Shown: positions 1 to 9,184, counted from the first letter of the stretch. The stretch is 64,000 bases of DNA from Halalkalibacter hemicellulosilyticusJCM 9152 (GCF_000513115.1 NZ_BAUU01000007.1:1-64000), one strand, 5' to 3'. Numbers and translations are program-made. Notes: generated by a model from the sequence alone, not told the origin.

Positions 1-302
1 GAGGAATTTAAGGACCGTCGGCTAATACTGATTTAAAAGATGATCTTCAGGATATCCTTCAGAGGTTCCGCGGTTTAAACCTAGATGTTATTGTCGTTGA
101 CCAAACAACAACGATCACTAAACGGAATGGATTACACTGTGTAAAGGTATTAATTCCAGGAATGTTACCAATGACATTTGGGCACCACCTCACCCGTGTG
201 AAAGGGTTGGAGAGGGTACTCACGGTACCTATGCAACTAGGATATGAGAAGAAACCGTTATTGTATGAACATCTTAATCCATTTCCCCATCCATTCCCGT
301 AA
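1..302 (+). CDS. YcaO-type cyclodehydratase, C-terminal end (partial)
   Basis: Only the last ~95 residues are in the window. The tail reads VIVVDQTT, then VKVLIPGMLPMTFGHH, then LGY, and ends in NPFPHPFP. That proline-rich end is typical of YcaO proteins, which use ATP to cyclise Cys/Ser/Thr of a precursor peptide into thiazolines/oxazolines. The SagB-type dehydrogenase gene starts 24 bases downstream, which supports a TOMM (thiazole/oxazole-modified microcin) biosynthesis locus. The conserved frame has a TAA at 9-11, while frame 1 reads EEFKDRR up to base ~20. Adding one G to the GG at 20-21 would join EEFKDRR to ANTDLKDD, so a one-base loss is likely. The precursor peptide and the rest of the locus lie upstream of the window. 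Confidence 0.8.
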
Positions 303-326
303 TGGAAGAGTAGGAGGGTAAACGAG

Positions 327-1907
327 TTGGAGCTAGAAACATTTCTACATCAACTGCATTTTGAAACGGATAAAATCTTCCCCAAAGATTGGGAGGTAGA
401 TTGGGAGGATGCGCCACTTCCCTATAAATTGTACCGTGGGTTACCAATGATCCCTCTCTCTGCAGAAGTACCTTTAGCACTCAAGAAGAAAGAAGATGAT
501 CAAAATCCTAGTCTTGAAGAGGTTGGCCACTTTTTATGGTACGTATACGGACTTACTCAATACTCTCAATCTACTTTAATAGACGAAACCAAAGAAAAAC
601 ATGCAAGATTTACTCAGTCTTTACGGAGATTTGCTCCCTCTGGGGGGGCGCTGTATCCTAACGAATTATACGTGTATTTAAAACTGGATAACACTCCCGA
701 AGGAATTTACCATTATGATGTAGCGCATCACCGTCTTATTTTGTTACGAGAAGGAAATTACGATTTCTACTTAAGTAGAAGTCTTGACGGTCTTCCTATT
801 TCGGATTGTTTTTGCATCGCTTTTGTATCGACCGTTTTTTGGAAAAATTTTTATAAATACAATAACTTTTCCTATAGACTCCAAGGCTTAGATGCAGGTG
901 TGTTAATTGGGCAATCATTAGAAGTAGCCAAGCGAATGGGGTTCTCTACACGGGTATGTTATCAATTTCTTGATCAGTCTATTAATCATTTGCTTGGGTT
1001 ACCCGCACAGGAGGAAAGTGTATATGCCGTTATCCCATTAAGTATGAAACCATCAATTACTTGTGCTGACAACGTTCAAAAAAGGGAAGAAGTGATTTCA
1101 GCAACTGAATTGTGTCGGGAAGTTCCAGTATTGAATCATATTTCCTATAATCGTTCAAAGGGAGTCATTGATTATCCGATGCTGAGAAAACTTAATGAAG
1201 TATCGATGCTTGAAACAACGAAGTCATTTGTCAAAATAAAGAAAAATAATTGTGAGAAACTGCCTTTAGATACGGAGATAGTCTTGCTGCCATTTTCAAC
1301 ATGCTTATCGTTCGATCTCGCATCTGTTTGCAGGAAGCGGTATTCACCTGATAGTGATTTTATGTTAGGAAAAGTTAGCCAAACACAATTATCTTCTTTA
1401 TTAAAAGAGACATTTTCTTTCCCATATCAAAATGACATCGACGACACAGAGGGACAGGTTGAGACTCGTGTTTCTTTATATGGTAGTTTTTATAATGTAG
1501 AGGGGATTTGTAATGGTGCTTATTCTTATGACAGTGGCACTCATGCACTTCGGAGAATAAACAAGGGCGATTACCGAGAGTTTTTACAATACGGATTAAC
1601 GATGCCCAATGTGAATTTGTATCAAGTTCCACTCTGTATGCATGTGGTTGGAGACAAGGGGCACCTCAAAGAAATATTCGGGTATAGAGGATACCGTATT
1701 CAACAGATGGAAGCGGGTATTCTCGTGCAACGACTGCTCTTGGTGTCATGTGCTTTAGGAATGGGGGGGCATCCATTGCTAGGATTTGATGCAAACCAAT
1801 GTGATGAACTTTATAGGATCGATTCGAAAGGAAAAACTAGCTTGATCCAAGTTCCCGTCGGGCCATATCGTTCACGTGCCTGGTTAAGGGGGAGTTTACT
1901 TAGCTAG
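327..1907 (+). CDS. SagB-type FMN-dependent azoline dehydrogenase
   Basis: A 526-residue protein of the SagB/ThcOx nitroreductase-like family, which oxidises azolines made by a YcaO cyclodehydratase to aromatic azoles using FMN. The family signature RRFAPSGGALYPNELYVY lies at about residues 98-115. A second, weaker nitroreductase-like half follows (LYGSFYNVEG, then GYRGYRIQQMEAGILVQRLL near residues 450-475), so the protein has the double-domain form seen in thiazole-containing bacteriocin loci of Bacillus. The start is TTG at 327, preceded by GGAGGG at 313-318 with 8 bases spacing. It is co-directional with the YcaO gene and 24 bases from it, so the two are probably co-transcribed. No precursor peptide is visible downstream. 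Substrate unknown. Confidence 0.85.
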   Translation: MELETFLHQLHFETDKIFPKDWEVDWEDAPLPYKLYRGLPMIPLSAEVPLALKKKEDDQNPSLEEVGHFLWYVYGLTQYSQSTLIDETKEKHARFTQSLRRFAPSGGALYPNELYVYLKLDNTPEGIYHYDVAHHRLILLREGNYDFYLSRSLDGLPISDCFCIAFVSTVFWKNFYKYNNFSYRLQGLDAGVLIGQSLEVAKRMGFSTRVCYQFLDQSINHLLGLPAQEESVYAVIPLSMKPSITCADNVQKREEVISATELCREVPVLNHISYNRSKGVIDYPMLRKLNEVSMLETTKSFVKIKKNNCEKLPLDTEIVLLPFSTCLSFDLASVCRKRYSPDSDFMLGKVSQTQLSSLLKETFSFPYQNDIDDTEGQVETRVSLYGSFYNVEGICNGAYSYDSGTHALRRINKGDYREFLQYGLTMPNVNLYQVPLCMHVVGDKGHLKEIFGYRGYRIQQMEAGILVQRLLLVSCALGMGGHPLLGFDANQCDELYRIDSKGKTSLIQVPVGPYRSRAWLRGSLLS

Positions 1908-1981
1908 GTAAAGCAGGAGTAACGCATATTGAAAATAGGGAAATGCCTCTTTTATGCCTTTTTGAATTAACTATGTATAAA

Positions 1982-2202
1982 GGAGGCGGGATTTAACAGA
2001 GTTTCTAGGTACAAAAGCTCACTCTTTTTCAACTTTTGCTCAAGTTATACCAGAGCCAGAGCAAATTGAAAGGGTGTTTGATAAATGTTTAATGTTCCAG
2101 TAACAGGATTTATGTATGGTTGAGGCTGCTTCTGAACACTCGCATAATATCTATATAACAACATGGGATGGTCGACCAATGGTTTTCACCAATAAACCTT
2201 AA
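1982..2202 (+). pseudogene. Decayed or frameshifted small ORF, unassigned
   Basis: After a strong AAAGGAGG at 1979-1986 an open frame without a clear start codon reads TEFLGTKAHSFSTFAQVIPE and onwards to an in-frame TAA at 2101. The same frame continues after that stop with EAASEHSHNIYITTWDGRP and ends at TAA 2200-2202. Between them another frame gives VPVTGFMYG, so one missing and one extra base would restore a single ~70-residue reading frame. I do not recognise the family. The gap 1908-1981 shows nothing, and 2203-2444 shows only a short hydrophobic minus-strand frame (VIGLTVVGFVKGISSGK) without a start. Confidence 0.3.
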
Positions 2203-2444
2203 ATTACTTGGTGAACAGGTGAAAAGCCTTTAGGTAATCGTATAAGTGGATATTAACATCGAAGTCCAATAATAAATTGAAAGTAGAAAGCATCGATTAC
2301 TACTAATTTCCCGCTACTAATTCCTTTAACAAAACCAACCACAGTCAGACCAATCACGAATATTAGAGGTGATAAGATGCGCTATGAAGTTTAATCATTA
2401 GTCTAATGTACCATTAGAACATTATCTGCATCCTCTCCTTTGTA

Positions 2445-2771
2445 TTAAATGGAGTGGTAATCGCGGTCTACTTTACAAATTCGAGTTATATATGCAGAGT
2501 ACCAATCTTTTTTACCTTTTTCTTTAGCCTTTTGATGTGCCATATGTTCTTTCCATTGCTTAATAGATTCTAGAGAATCCCAATAAGAAACCGTTATTCC
2601 TAACCCATCGTGATCTCTTGAACTTTCAACACCTAAGAATCCAGTTTGTTTTGAAGCGAGTTCAACCATTAATTCAGCTGTACGTTTGTACCCTTTAGAA
2701 TCTTTTTCAGTTCTTTGAGAAGTAAAAATAACAGCATAATAAGGTGGGGGAGGGGTATTTGCAAATGACAT
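2445..2771 (-). CDS. Antibiotic biosynthesis monooxygenase (ABM) domain protein
   Basis: A 108-residue single-domain ferredoxin-like protein. The ABM fold is suggested by the opening YYAVIFTSQRTE, the centre GFLGVESSRD and the signature SYWDSLESIKQWKEH. This last motif matches the small heme-degrading or quinol-oxidising monooxygenase superfamily, especially the branch annotated as antibiotic biosynthesis monooxygenase. The start is ATG at 2771, set by GGAGGCG at 2777-2783; a longer upstream frame exists but has no ribosome site. It is transcribed against its neighbours and looks monocistronic. The exact substrate cannot be read from the sequence. Confidence 0.75.
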   Translation of the reverse strand: MSFANTPPPPYYAVIFTSQRTEKDSKGYKRTAELMVELASKQTGFLGVESSRDHDGLGITVSYWDSLESIKQWKEHMAHQKAKEKGKKDWYSAYITRICKVDRDYHSI

Positions 2772-3239
2772 ATGATCGCCTCCAAAGATATTTGTATATT
2801 TGAATGTTATCACAAAAATGTAACTAGTAAAGGCTGAAGTGGATGCATAGATCAATGATTTCGGTATTTCAGGTTCGGTGTTGCTACCGAGCACTACTAG
2901 AGCTTTTAGTTTAGCGATTTAGCCTATTAAGAGAGAAAAAAGTAAATACTCAATTAAAGGCCATTGTCCAAATAACATTTTTCGTGTAATCTTGTCCAAG
3001 AGAGTTATTCTTTGTAAATGGTAAAGTGCTTCATATTAGAAGGTAGATCATTTTCAGCGCCTGTATTGTAGGACATATCTCATGATGAAATATACAACCG
3101 TCACTTGATTATTTACAAAATTATTTGAAAAATTTTATAATTTATATCATGTGAGAAAGGGACTTCTCACAGCAAGTTTCTTTTTAATTGAATTGAAGTA
3201 AAAGAAACATAGAATAAATTTTATACAAAAAAACTATAG
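2772..3239. other. Intergenic region, promoters only
   Basis: About 470 bases between the divergent ABM and LacI-type genes. I see no gene. The AT-rich stretch around 3110-3235 is presumably the promoter of the LacI-type regulator, but no convincing -35/-10 pair or operator stands out. Confidence 0.35.
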
Positions 3240-4238
3240 GTGAATGATATGAGGGTAACGATTAAAGATATAGCTAATATTTGTGGGGTTTCAGCTGGGA
3301 CAGTGGATCGGGCACTAAATAATCGAACAGGAATTAGTGAAAAAACAAAAAAAAGAATTTTGAAAGTAGCAAAGGAGATGAAATATCAACCTGATTTTAC
3401 GGCAAGAAGTCTAGTAATTGGGAAAACAATGACGATCGGTGTTGTTTTGTTTGATTTATATAATAGGTCATTTGCTCAACTATTAAATGCCATTGAATTC
3501 AAGGCTAGAGAGTTAGGCTATTTTGTTTATATTACTTTATCAGATAAGCAAGAAGAAAGTGAGCTTAATTGTATTGAATATCTAGTGAATCGAAAGGTTG
3601 ATGGGATTATCCTATTTGCTGTAAACAAAGGGGAAAAATTCGATTCATATTTAAGTAAGTTTGATATTCCAATTATTACAATCTTCAATTATGTTTCTGA
3701 AAAATGGGAGTATATTGGAATTCAAGAGCGTCATGCTATGAAGGAGGCCATAGACTATATTGTAGGTGAAGGCTACAAACATTTCATTTATATTAGTCCA
3801 CCTTTAACATATTTGGAAAAGAAAAATATTTACACACAGGAAGAGCGATTTAAAGGCTTTTTAGAAGGGCTAAATAATAACAAAATTAAATATGAGCCGT
3901 CTATAATAAAAAAAAGTGAATATATAAAAGAGATGGAGAATATAACCTTTAGTAAAGTTGAAAAGACAGCTATTGTTTGTTCAACTGATCTCTATGCGCT
4001 AGAAGTAATGAATTATTTAAAGAAAAAAGGTGTAAGCATACCAGGAGAGGTTGGAATAATGGGTTTTGATGATATTGATATGCTAAAATACATTACACCA
4101 CGTTTAACGACTGTTAAATACCCAATTGACGAAATTGGACATAGGGCTATAGAAAGTATAGTTAATAAAATTGAATATGGAGAATATGTATCAACACCTT
4201 TGCTAGATTATGAAATTATTAAAGGTGAGTCAATCTAG
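3240..4238 (+). CDS. LacI-family transcriptional regulator
   Basis: A 332-residue repressor with an N-terminal LacI helix-turn-helix (VTIKDIANICGVSAGTVDRA, residues ~6-25), the hinge and a periplasmic-binding-protein-like effector domain from residue ~60 (MTIGVVLFDLYNRSF to the end, including GIMGFDDIDMLKYITPRLTT). The GTG start at 3240 is used here; an ATG at 3249 is possible and the upstream ribosome site is weak. It lies upstream of and co-directional with the araPQN-like sugar uptake genes, so it probably senses the imported sugar. The Asp in GTVDRA, where most family members have TVSR, suggests an operator preference different from CcpA. It is not AraR, which has a GntR-type DNA-binding domain. 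Confidence 0.88.
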   Translation: MNDMRVTIKDIANICGVSAGTVDRALNNRTGISEKTKKRILKVAKEMKYQPDFTARSLVIGKTMTIGVVLFDLYNRSFAQLLNAIEFKARELGYFVYITLSDKQEESELNCIEYLVNRKVDGIILFAVNKGEKFDSYLSKFDIPIITIFNYVSEKWEYIGIQERHAMKEAIDYIVGEGYKHFIYISPPLTYLEKKNIYTQEERFKGFLEGLNNNKIKYEPSIIKKSEYIKEMENITFSKVEKTAIVCSTDLYALEVMNYLKKKGVSIPGEVGIMGFDDIDMLKYITPRLTTVKYPIDEIGHRAIESIVNKIEYGEYVSTPLLDYEIIKGESI

Positions 4239-4368
4239 ACCAATTTAAGTTGACTGAAGTTTGATTAGGGTGTTACTATGAATGTGTAAAAAGGAATGGA
4301 ATTTGAATTAATTTTAGTGGTTGTTTTAATAGGTTACAGTGAAGCCGCTTTATTTAGTTAGGAAGTTT

Positions 4369-4382
4369 TGTAAGCGCTTCCT
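4369..4382 (+). promoter_or_regulatory. cre-like / LacI-family operator
   Basis: TGTAAGCGCTTCCT, 12 of 14 matches to the CcpA catabolite-responsive element and to LacI-family operators with a central CG. It lies between the LacI-type regulator and the ara-like operon. It could bind CcpA or the neighbouring LacI-type protein. Confidence 0.5.
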
Positions 4383-4427
4383 ATAGTTTTGAAAAACTTA
4401 TAAATGGGGTGATGGATGTAGATATAT

Positions 4428-4467
4428 GTCTATTTAATTGACCTTTTCTAAGATCAATTAAATAGAC
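4428..4467. repeat. Perfect 14-bp inverted repeat
   Basis: Arms GTCTATTTAATTGA (4428-4441) and TCAATTAAATAGAC (4454-4467) with a 12-base loop. The stem is AT-rich and no U-tract follows, so it is a poor intrinsic terminator. It sits just before the first AraR-like site and may be regulatory. Confidence 0.5.
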
Positions 4468-4478
4468 GTAATGTTTTG

Positions 4479-4492
4479 CGTGTACGTACACG
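4479..4492. promoter_or_regulatory. AraR-like operator, site 1
   Basis: Perfect palindrome CGTGTACGTACACG. Its core TGTACGTACA (4481-4490) matches the core of the AraR operator known from Bacillus subtilis ara genes. The downstream genes are homologues of araP, araQ and araN, which makes AraR control plausible. Confidence 0.6.
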
Positions 4493-4584
4493 AAACGGAA
4501 TGTTTATGATCTTACTATAAAAAATAAAAAGAGATAGGTAACAAAAACAAAATCAAGATGACTAAACTAATTTTTCATTTTTTT

Positions 4585-4597
4585 CGTGTACGTACAG
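4585..4597. promoter_or_regulatory. AraR-like operator, site 2
   Basis: CGTGTACGTACAG repeats the TGTACGTACA core (4587-4596) exactly 106 bases downstream of site 1, close to ten helical turns, which would suit looping or cooperative binding. It lies about 195 bases before the araP start. Confidence 0.6.
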
Positions 4598-4791
4598 AGA
4601 ATGGACATCTTATCGGAATTTATCATACGAGCATGAAAGCTTTGGAATAGGAATGTGAAAAATAGTAGGCTATGAATCGTAAGCGAGATTTTTATGTGTA
4701 GAATGTTGATCCTTTGTGTTATAAGCGTTTTCGGTATTTGTCGAAAAAAGAAATTCTTTGAATAGAAGGAATCATGATAGAGGAGGTTCTT

Positions 4792-5738
4792 ATGATACAA
4801 CCTAAAAATGGTAGCAAACAAGAGATCATCCAAGTGAATAATAAGAATGGCGGTATTTTTAATTTCTTAAACTCTCAAAAAGTTGTGCCGTATGTCCTGA
4901 TTTCACCATTTATCATTTCTTTTCTAGTGCTGTCGCTATATCCAGCTATTCAAGCTATTATTATGAGCTTTCAAAGAGTGTTACCAGGTGAGATTACATT
5001 TATTGGGTTGAGGAATTATACAAGAATTATGAACCCAACATTTTTCACAGCATTACAAAATACTACTATTTATATGATTTTAACAGTTGTTATTCTATCT
5101 CAGTGCCAATGTTGTTAGCTGTTTTGTTAAATTCCAAAGTAGTGAAATTTAAAATCTTGTTTAGAACATCACTGTTTTTACCTGCCTTAACATCCGTTAT
5201 TGTTGCGGGGATGGTTTTTCGTTTAATGTTCTCTGAAAGTGATACGGCAGTAGCTAATCAAATTGTCATTTGGCTTGGATTTGATTCTGTTGATTGGAGG
5301 TACAATGCTTGGTCAGGAATGTTTCTAATGGTTGTTCTTGCATCATGGCGTTGGATGGGAATTAATATCTTGTACTTTTTAGCTGCATTACAAAACGTGC
5401 CGAATGATTTATATGAAGCTGCAGAAATTGATGGTGCCGGTACTTTTAAAAAGTTCTTTTTTGTTACATTGCCATTTCTAAAACCTGTTACTATTTTCGT
5501 AGCAACTATTTCAATTATCGGTGGTTTCAGAATGTTTGAAGAAAGCTTCGTGTTTTGGACATCCGGTTCGCCAGGGAATATTGGTTTAACGATAGTTGGT
5601 TACTTGTATCAAGAGGGTATCCAGCAAAATGATATGGGATTTGGGGCAGCGATTGGTGTGATATTAATGTTAATTATCTTTGCCATCAGCTTGACTCAAC
5701 TATTTCTAACTGGTGCCTTTAAGAGGGGGGATGAGTAA
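4792..5738 (+). CDS. araP: AraP-like sugar ABC transporter permease (frameshifted)
   Basis: MalF-type permease, ~315 residues once one base is restored. The sequence LPGEITFIGLRNYTRI, FYLPALTS-type centre (LFLPALTSVIVAGMVFR) and GGFRMFEESFVFW closely resemble B. subtilis AraP, the arabino-oligosaccharide permease. The EAA loop reads LYEAAEIDGAGTFKKFFFVT. The start is ATG 4792 with AGGAGG at 4781-4786. The frame breaks near 5092-5096: the first frame ends at 5118 and the second continues through VPMLLAVLLNS. Adding one T (ATTCT to ATTTCT) restores the protein, and the total length of 947 bases is one short of a multiple of three. It overlaps the next permease by TAATG. Confidence 0.85.
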
Positions 5739-6577
5739 TGAAGCAAACAAATAATCCTTTACTAACATGGTTACTTACAATTGGTTTTGTTGCTGTAGCT
5801 ATTGTAGCCCTGTTTCCACTTTGGAATTTAATACTTGCCTCGTTTAGACCATCTACTGATTTAATGAGGAACGGGATTAGTCTAATATTTGATCCTAACA
5901 CATTAACTCTTGATAATTTCATCTATATCTTTACTGAGGCTGGGATTTATTGGAGATGGTTCGGGAACAGTGTTTGGATATCGATGATCATTGTAGTCTT
6001 ATCTTTATTATTTTCTTCAATGGTAGGCTACGCTTTGGCAGTTTACGATTTTAAAGGTAAAAACTTTTTCTTTCTATTAGTTTTAATTATTTTAATGATT
6101 CCTTTTGAAATATTAATGTTACCTCTTTTTCAACTAATGATTGACCTGCGCTTAGTTAATACTTATACAGCTGTTATCATACCTGCGATAGTAGCCCCAA
6201 TTGCTGTCTTTTTCTTTAGACAATATGCATTAGGACTTCCTAGGGAGCTAATGGATGCTGCAAGAGTGGATGGCAGTACGGAATACGGGATATTTTTCAA
6301 AATTATGCTCCCGCTTATGGGACCTTCGTTAGCAGCCATGGCTATTTTACAAGGATTAAATAGCTGGAATAACTTTTTGTGGCCATTAGTCGTATTGAGA
6401 TCGAATGATATGTTTACACTCCCAATAGGATTAGCAACATTATTAACACCTTATGGTAACAATTATGATATTTTACTTGCTGGTTCTGTTATGACGATTG
6501 TTCCGATCGTGATTTTGTTTATTTTATTTCAACGTTACTTTGTAGCAGGATTAACGGTTGGAGGAGTAAAAGGATAA
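5738..6577 (+). CDS. araQ: AraQ-like sugar ABC transporter permease
   Basis: A 279-residue MalG-type inner permease with about six membrane helices. The cytoplasmic EAA loop ELMDAARVDGSTEYGIFFKI (about residues 170-190) contacts the ATPase, which in the ara and related systems is a shared MsmX-type protein encoded elsewhere; none is present in this operon. The ATG overlaps the stop of the preceding permease. Placement between AraP- and AraN-like proteins supports the assignment as the second permease of an arabino-oligosaccharide importer. Confidence 0.85.
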   Translation: MKQTNNPLLTWLLTIGFVAVAIVALFPLWNLILASFRPSTDLMRNGISLIFDPNTLTLDNFIYIFTEAGIYWRWFGNSVWISMIIVVLSLLFSSMVGYALAVYDFKGKNFFFLLVLIILMIPFEILMLPLFQLMIDLRLVNTYTAVIIPAIVAPIAVFFFRQYALGLPRELMDAARVDGSTEYGIFFKIMLPLMGPSLAAMAILQGLNSWNNFLWPLVVLRSNDMFTLPIGLATLLTPYGNNYDILLAGSVMTIVPIVILFILFQRYFVAGLTVGGVKG

Positions 6578-6624
6578 TGAATGCTAAGGCTATAAGAAAA
6601 GGATGATAAAAGGTGGTGTAGAAT

Positions 6625-7244
6625 ATGAACGGAAACCAGATTGTATCATCCCTTGACCGTATTCTTCGCTGGATCTTACAACTAGTGGCAATTAACCTAT
6701 TGTGGCTTTTTTACTCAATGCTAGGTTTGTTCATTGTAGGGGTATTTCCAGCCACGTTAGCAGCATTTGGACTATCTAGAAAATTAATAATGGAACAGGA
6801 TGATGTGAAAAAAGAGAGACGTTTAAACGAATTTACAGAGAAGAGTTCTTTCGTGCTAACTTAATGGGGTGGTTTCTAACTGTAATTGGGGTAGGGCTAT
6901 ACTTAAACTACGTCACTATTCTAAATTCAAGTGAGGAGCTACTATTTGTTATTCCATTTTCTTTCTACTTTATTTTATTTTTCTATATGATTGTTGTGAT
7001 CTGGATTTTCCCGTTGTTAGCTCACTATCAAACTAACTGGTTTGGGTATATTCGCAATGCAGTGATTATCGGGTTAACCAAAATTCATTATACGATGGCA
7101 AGTGGTTTGGTCATCTTTCTAGTTGTGTATTTTTCATTAGATTATCCTGGGATTATACCATTTTTCTCGATAGGTTTAACAGCAATTGGTTGTATGTGGA
7201 TTGCTATGCAAATTTTTGGACAGTTAGATCAGCGGACCTCATAA
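6625..7244 (+). CDS. DUF624 (YesL-like) membrane protein (frameshifted)
   Basis: Small integral membrane protein of ~206 residues, family DUF624/YesL, commonly encoded in Bacillus carbohydrate ABC operons. The N-terminal part (residues 1-~75) has two membrane segments and GVFPATLAAFGLSRKL, a usual DUF624 feature. The remainder starts in a second frame with FFRANLMGWFLTVIG and holds three to four more helices. The frames break at ~6847-6850; adding one T (AGTTCTTT to AGTTTCTTT) joins them, and 620 bases is one short of a multiple of three. Function is unknown; it probably acts with the neighbouring permeases. Confidence 0.75.
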
Positions 7245-7336
7245 AAAAAGTAAACATGTAAGGAGGTGATGGGTAAAACGAGGTAGTTTATTGATAGTAG
7301 GTAGTTTGATTGGCCAAAAAGTAAGGGGGAATTGTA

Positions 7337-8668
7337 ATGAAAAGGAAAAGCCTGTTATATGTAATGGTGGTTATTGTATCACTCGTATTAGTAGCTTGTG
7401 GAGGGTCTTCTTCAGATGATGCTGAAGAAACAACGATCATTGGTTCCGATATTGAAGGTGCTACCGAGTTAACGTTTTGGACTTTCGCAGGACAGCATGT
7501 TGATTTATTTGAGGATGCAGCAATTGCTTGGAATGAAGAGTTCCCTGATAGACCAGTTACACTTGTTGCTGAAACATATCCATTTGACCAAATGCACAAC
7601 AATCTATTATTAGCTCTGCAATCAGGTTCAGGAGCACCTGATATCGTAGACATTGAAATTTCTCGTTTCCCTAATTACCTTCAAGGGGTACCACAAATGT
7701 TACCGATGAACGAACATGTTGAACCAGTTATCGATCAATTTATTGAAGCTCGTTTTGATATTTATGCTAAAGATGGTCAATATTATGGAATGCCTACTCA
7801 TGTTGGTGCATCTGTTATGTATTACAATACAGAAATAATGGAAGAAGCAGGCGTAGACATTGAATCAATTCAAACATGGGACGATTATGTCGAAGCTGGA
7901 AAACAGGTTGTTGAAAATACAGGTAAGGTTATGGCGACCGTTCATACGGATGATTATTTACCTATGTTTCAACTAGTTAGTCAACGTGGCTCAGATTGGT
8001 TTGATGAGAATGGAAATCCAACTTTAGATGCTCCAGAAAATATTGAGGTACTACAATTTTTACATGACCTCATTTATGTTCATGAAATTGCTGAGCTTAC
8101 CCCAGGTGGAGAGCCGCATGCAGAAGAGTTTTATGCGTATATGAATGAAGGAGAAGTAGCCTCGTTAGCAATGCCAATTTGGTATATGGGACGTTTTCTT
8201 GAAAATATGCCTGACCTAGAAGGGAAAATCGCTATTCAGCCATTGCCTGCATGGGAAGAAGGTGGATTTCGTTCAGCTGGTATGGGGGGAACTGGGACTG
8301 TTGTTACAAATCAAACAGAACATGAAGAGCTAGCTAAAGACTTTTTAGCATACGCAAAGCTTACTGAAAGAGCAAATGAAAAACTTTGGACTGTACTTGG
8401 ATTTGACCCCCCTCGTTGGGATGTATGGGATAATGAAGTTTTTAAAGAAGACAACAGCTTCTATCAATTTTTTGGCGATGGTATTTTTGATGTACTATTA
8501 GATATTCGCGATGAGATTAATGCGATAAATGTAACTTCAGACACACCTACTGTAGCTAATGAAATGAATACAAATGTTTTTAATGATGTGTTAAGACAGC
8601 AGACTCAAACTGCAGAAGAGGCATTGAGAAACGCTCAAGAGACTATTGAAGCGAGTATGCAAGATTAG
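7337..8668 (+). CDS. araN: AraN-like arabino-oligosaccharide binding lipoprotein
   Basis: A 443-residue extracellular solute-binding lipoprotein. The signal peptide ends in the lipobox LVLVACGG (Cys21). After an acidic linker come ELTFWTFAGQH, GKIAIQPLPAWEEGG and LGFDPPRWDVWDNE, which closely track B. subtilis AraN. It should capture the sugar outside the membrane and deliver it to the AraP/AraQ-like permeases just upstream. The start ATG 7337 has AAGGGGG at 7323-7329. Having the binding protein last in the operon is unlike B. subtilis, where araN precedes araP. The true ligand could be another oligosaccharide. Confidence 0.85.
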   Translation: MKRKSLLYVMVVIVSLVLVACGGSSSDDAEETTIIGSDIEGATELTFWTFAGQHVDLFEDAAIAWNEEFPDRPVTLVAETYPFDQMHNNLLLALQSGSGAPDIVDIEISRFPNYLQGVPQMLPMNEHVEPVIDQFIEARFDIYAKDGQYYGMPTHVGASVMYYNTEIMEEAGVDIESIQTWDDYVEAGKQVVENTGKVMATVHTDDYLPMFQLVSQRGSDWFDENGNPTLDAPENIEVLQFLHDLIYVHEIAELTPGGEPHAEEFYAYMNEGEVASLAMPIWYMGRFLENMPDLEGKIAIQPLPAWEEGGFRSAGMGGTGTVVTNQTEHEELAKDFLAYAKLTERANEKLWTVLGFDPPRWDVWDNEVFKEDNSFYQFFGDGIFDVLLDIRDEINAINVTSDTPTVANEMNTNVFNDVLRQQTQTAEEALRNAQETIEASMQD

Positions 8669-9184
8669 TTTAAATAACAAAATGATAGTGTTATTTAAAT
8701 AAGGTCATTAAAAGTGTATTGAAGGTGTCCTACTTTTAACATGTATGTGAATACCACTCTAAATCTTAAACGTTTGAGAGCCATTTCTCAAAGGCGTTTA
8801 GTCTATGATTTGCGTTGATAGGTACTGTCATTATTTGATTACAAGTCTAAGAGGTCATGGACAGTTAAAGACGTGAAAGCCTTCAGGAATAACGATTTCT
8901 ACGATAACATCACTTTTTGAAGTGGTGTTTTTTGTTAGAGTTAAGATAGTAGTCATTATGGATTGTAAAGTCCATTTGCGTTATAGATAGGTAGATTTGT
9001 TTCATTATCGATTTACTGAGTAAGCATTGAAGACGAATACTTGCTTATTTTCTCATTCTATTATTCTCATACTAATTAACTAGTTTTATGATAAAATAGA
9101 AGCATTAACAATGTTGTTCAAAAATGGAATTTCACGAGTATATCCTGACGTGTAAATAAATGTGAAATTAGGGAGGTTTGGCAG
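8669..9184. other. Intergenic region after the ara-like operon
   Basis: About 515 bases without a convincing gene. It holds an imperfect hairpin at ~8768-8799 (AAACG-TTTGAGA against TCTCAAA-GGCGTTT, no U-run), the terminator at 8908-8936, and an AT-rich stretch before 9184 that presumably contains the promoter of the AAA+ operon. GGGAGG at 9171-9176 is the ribosome site of the next gene. Confidence 0.4.
8908..8936 (+). terminator. Intrinsic terminator
   Basis: Stem CATCACTT/AAGTGGTG around a short loop, followed by TTTTTTGTT. It probably ends transcription running from the ara-like operon. Confidence 0.65.

Noticed and set aside
3240-4238. Regulator as AraR
   Set aside because: AraR has a GntR-type N-terminal domain; this protein has a LacI-type one, although the operators downstream look like AraR sites.
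4428-4467. Inverted repeat as intrinsic terminator for the LacI-type gene
   Set aside because: The stem is AT-rich and not followed by a U-tract; it is better left as an unassigned inverted repeat.
5089-5110. Programmed frameshifting in araP
   Set aside because: No slippery heptamer or downstream stimulatory structure; the same kind of break occurs in many unrelated genes of the window.
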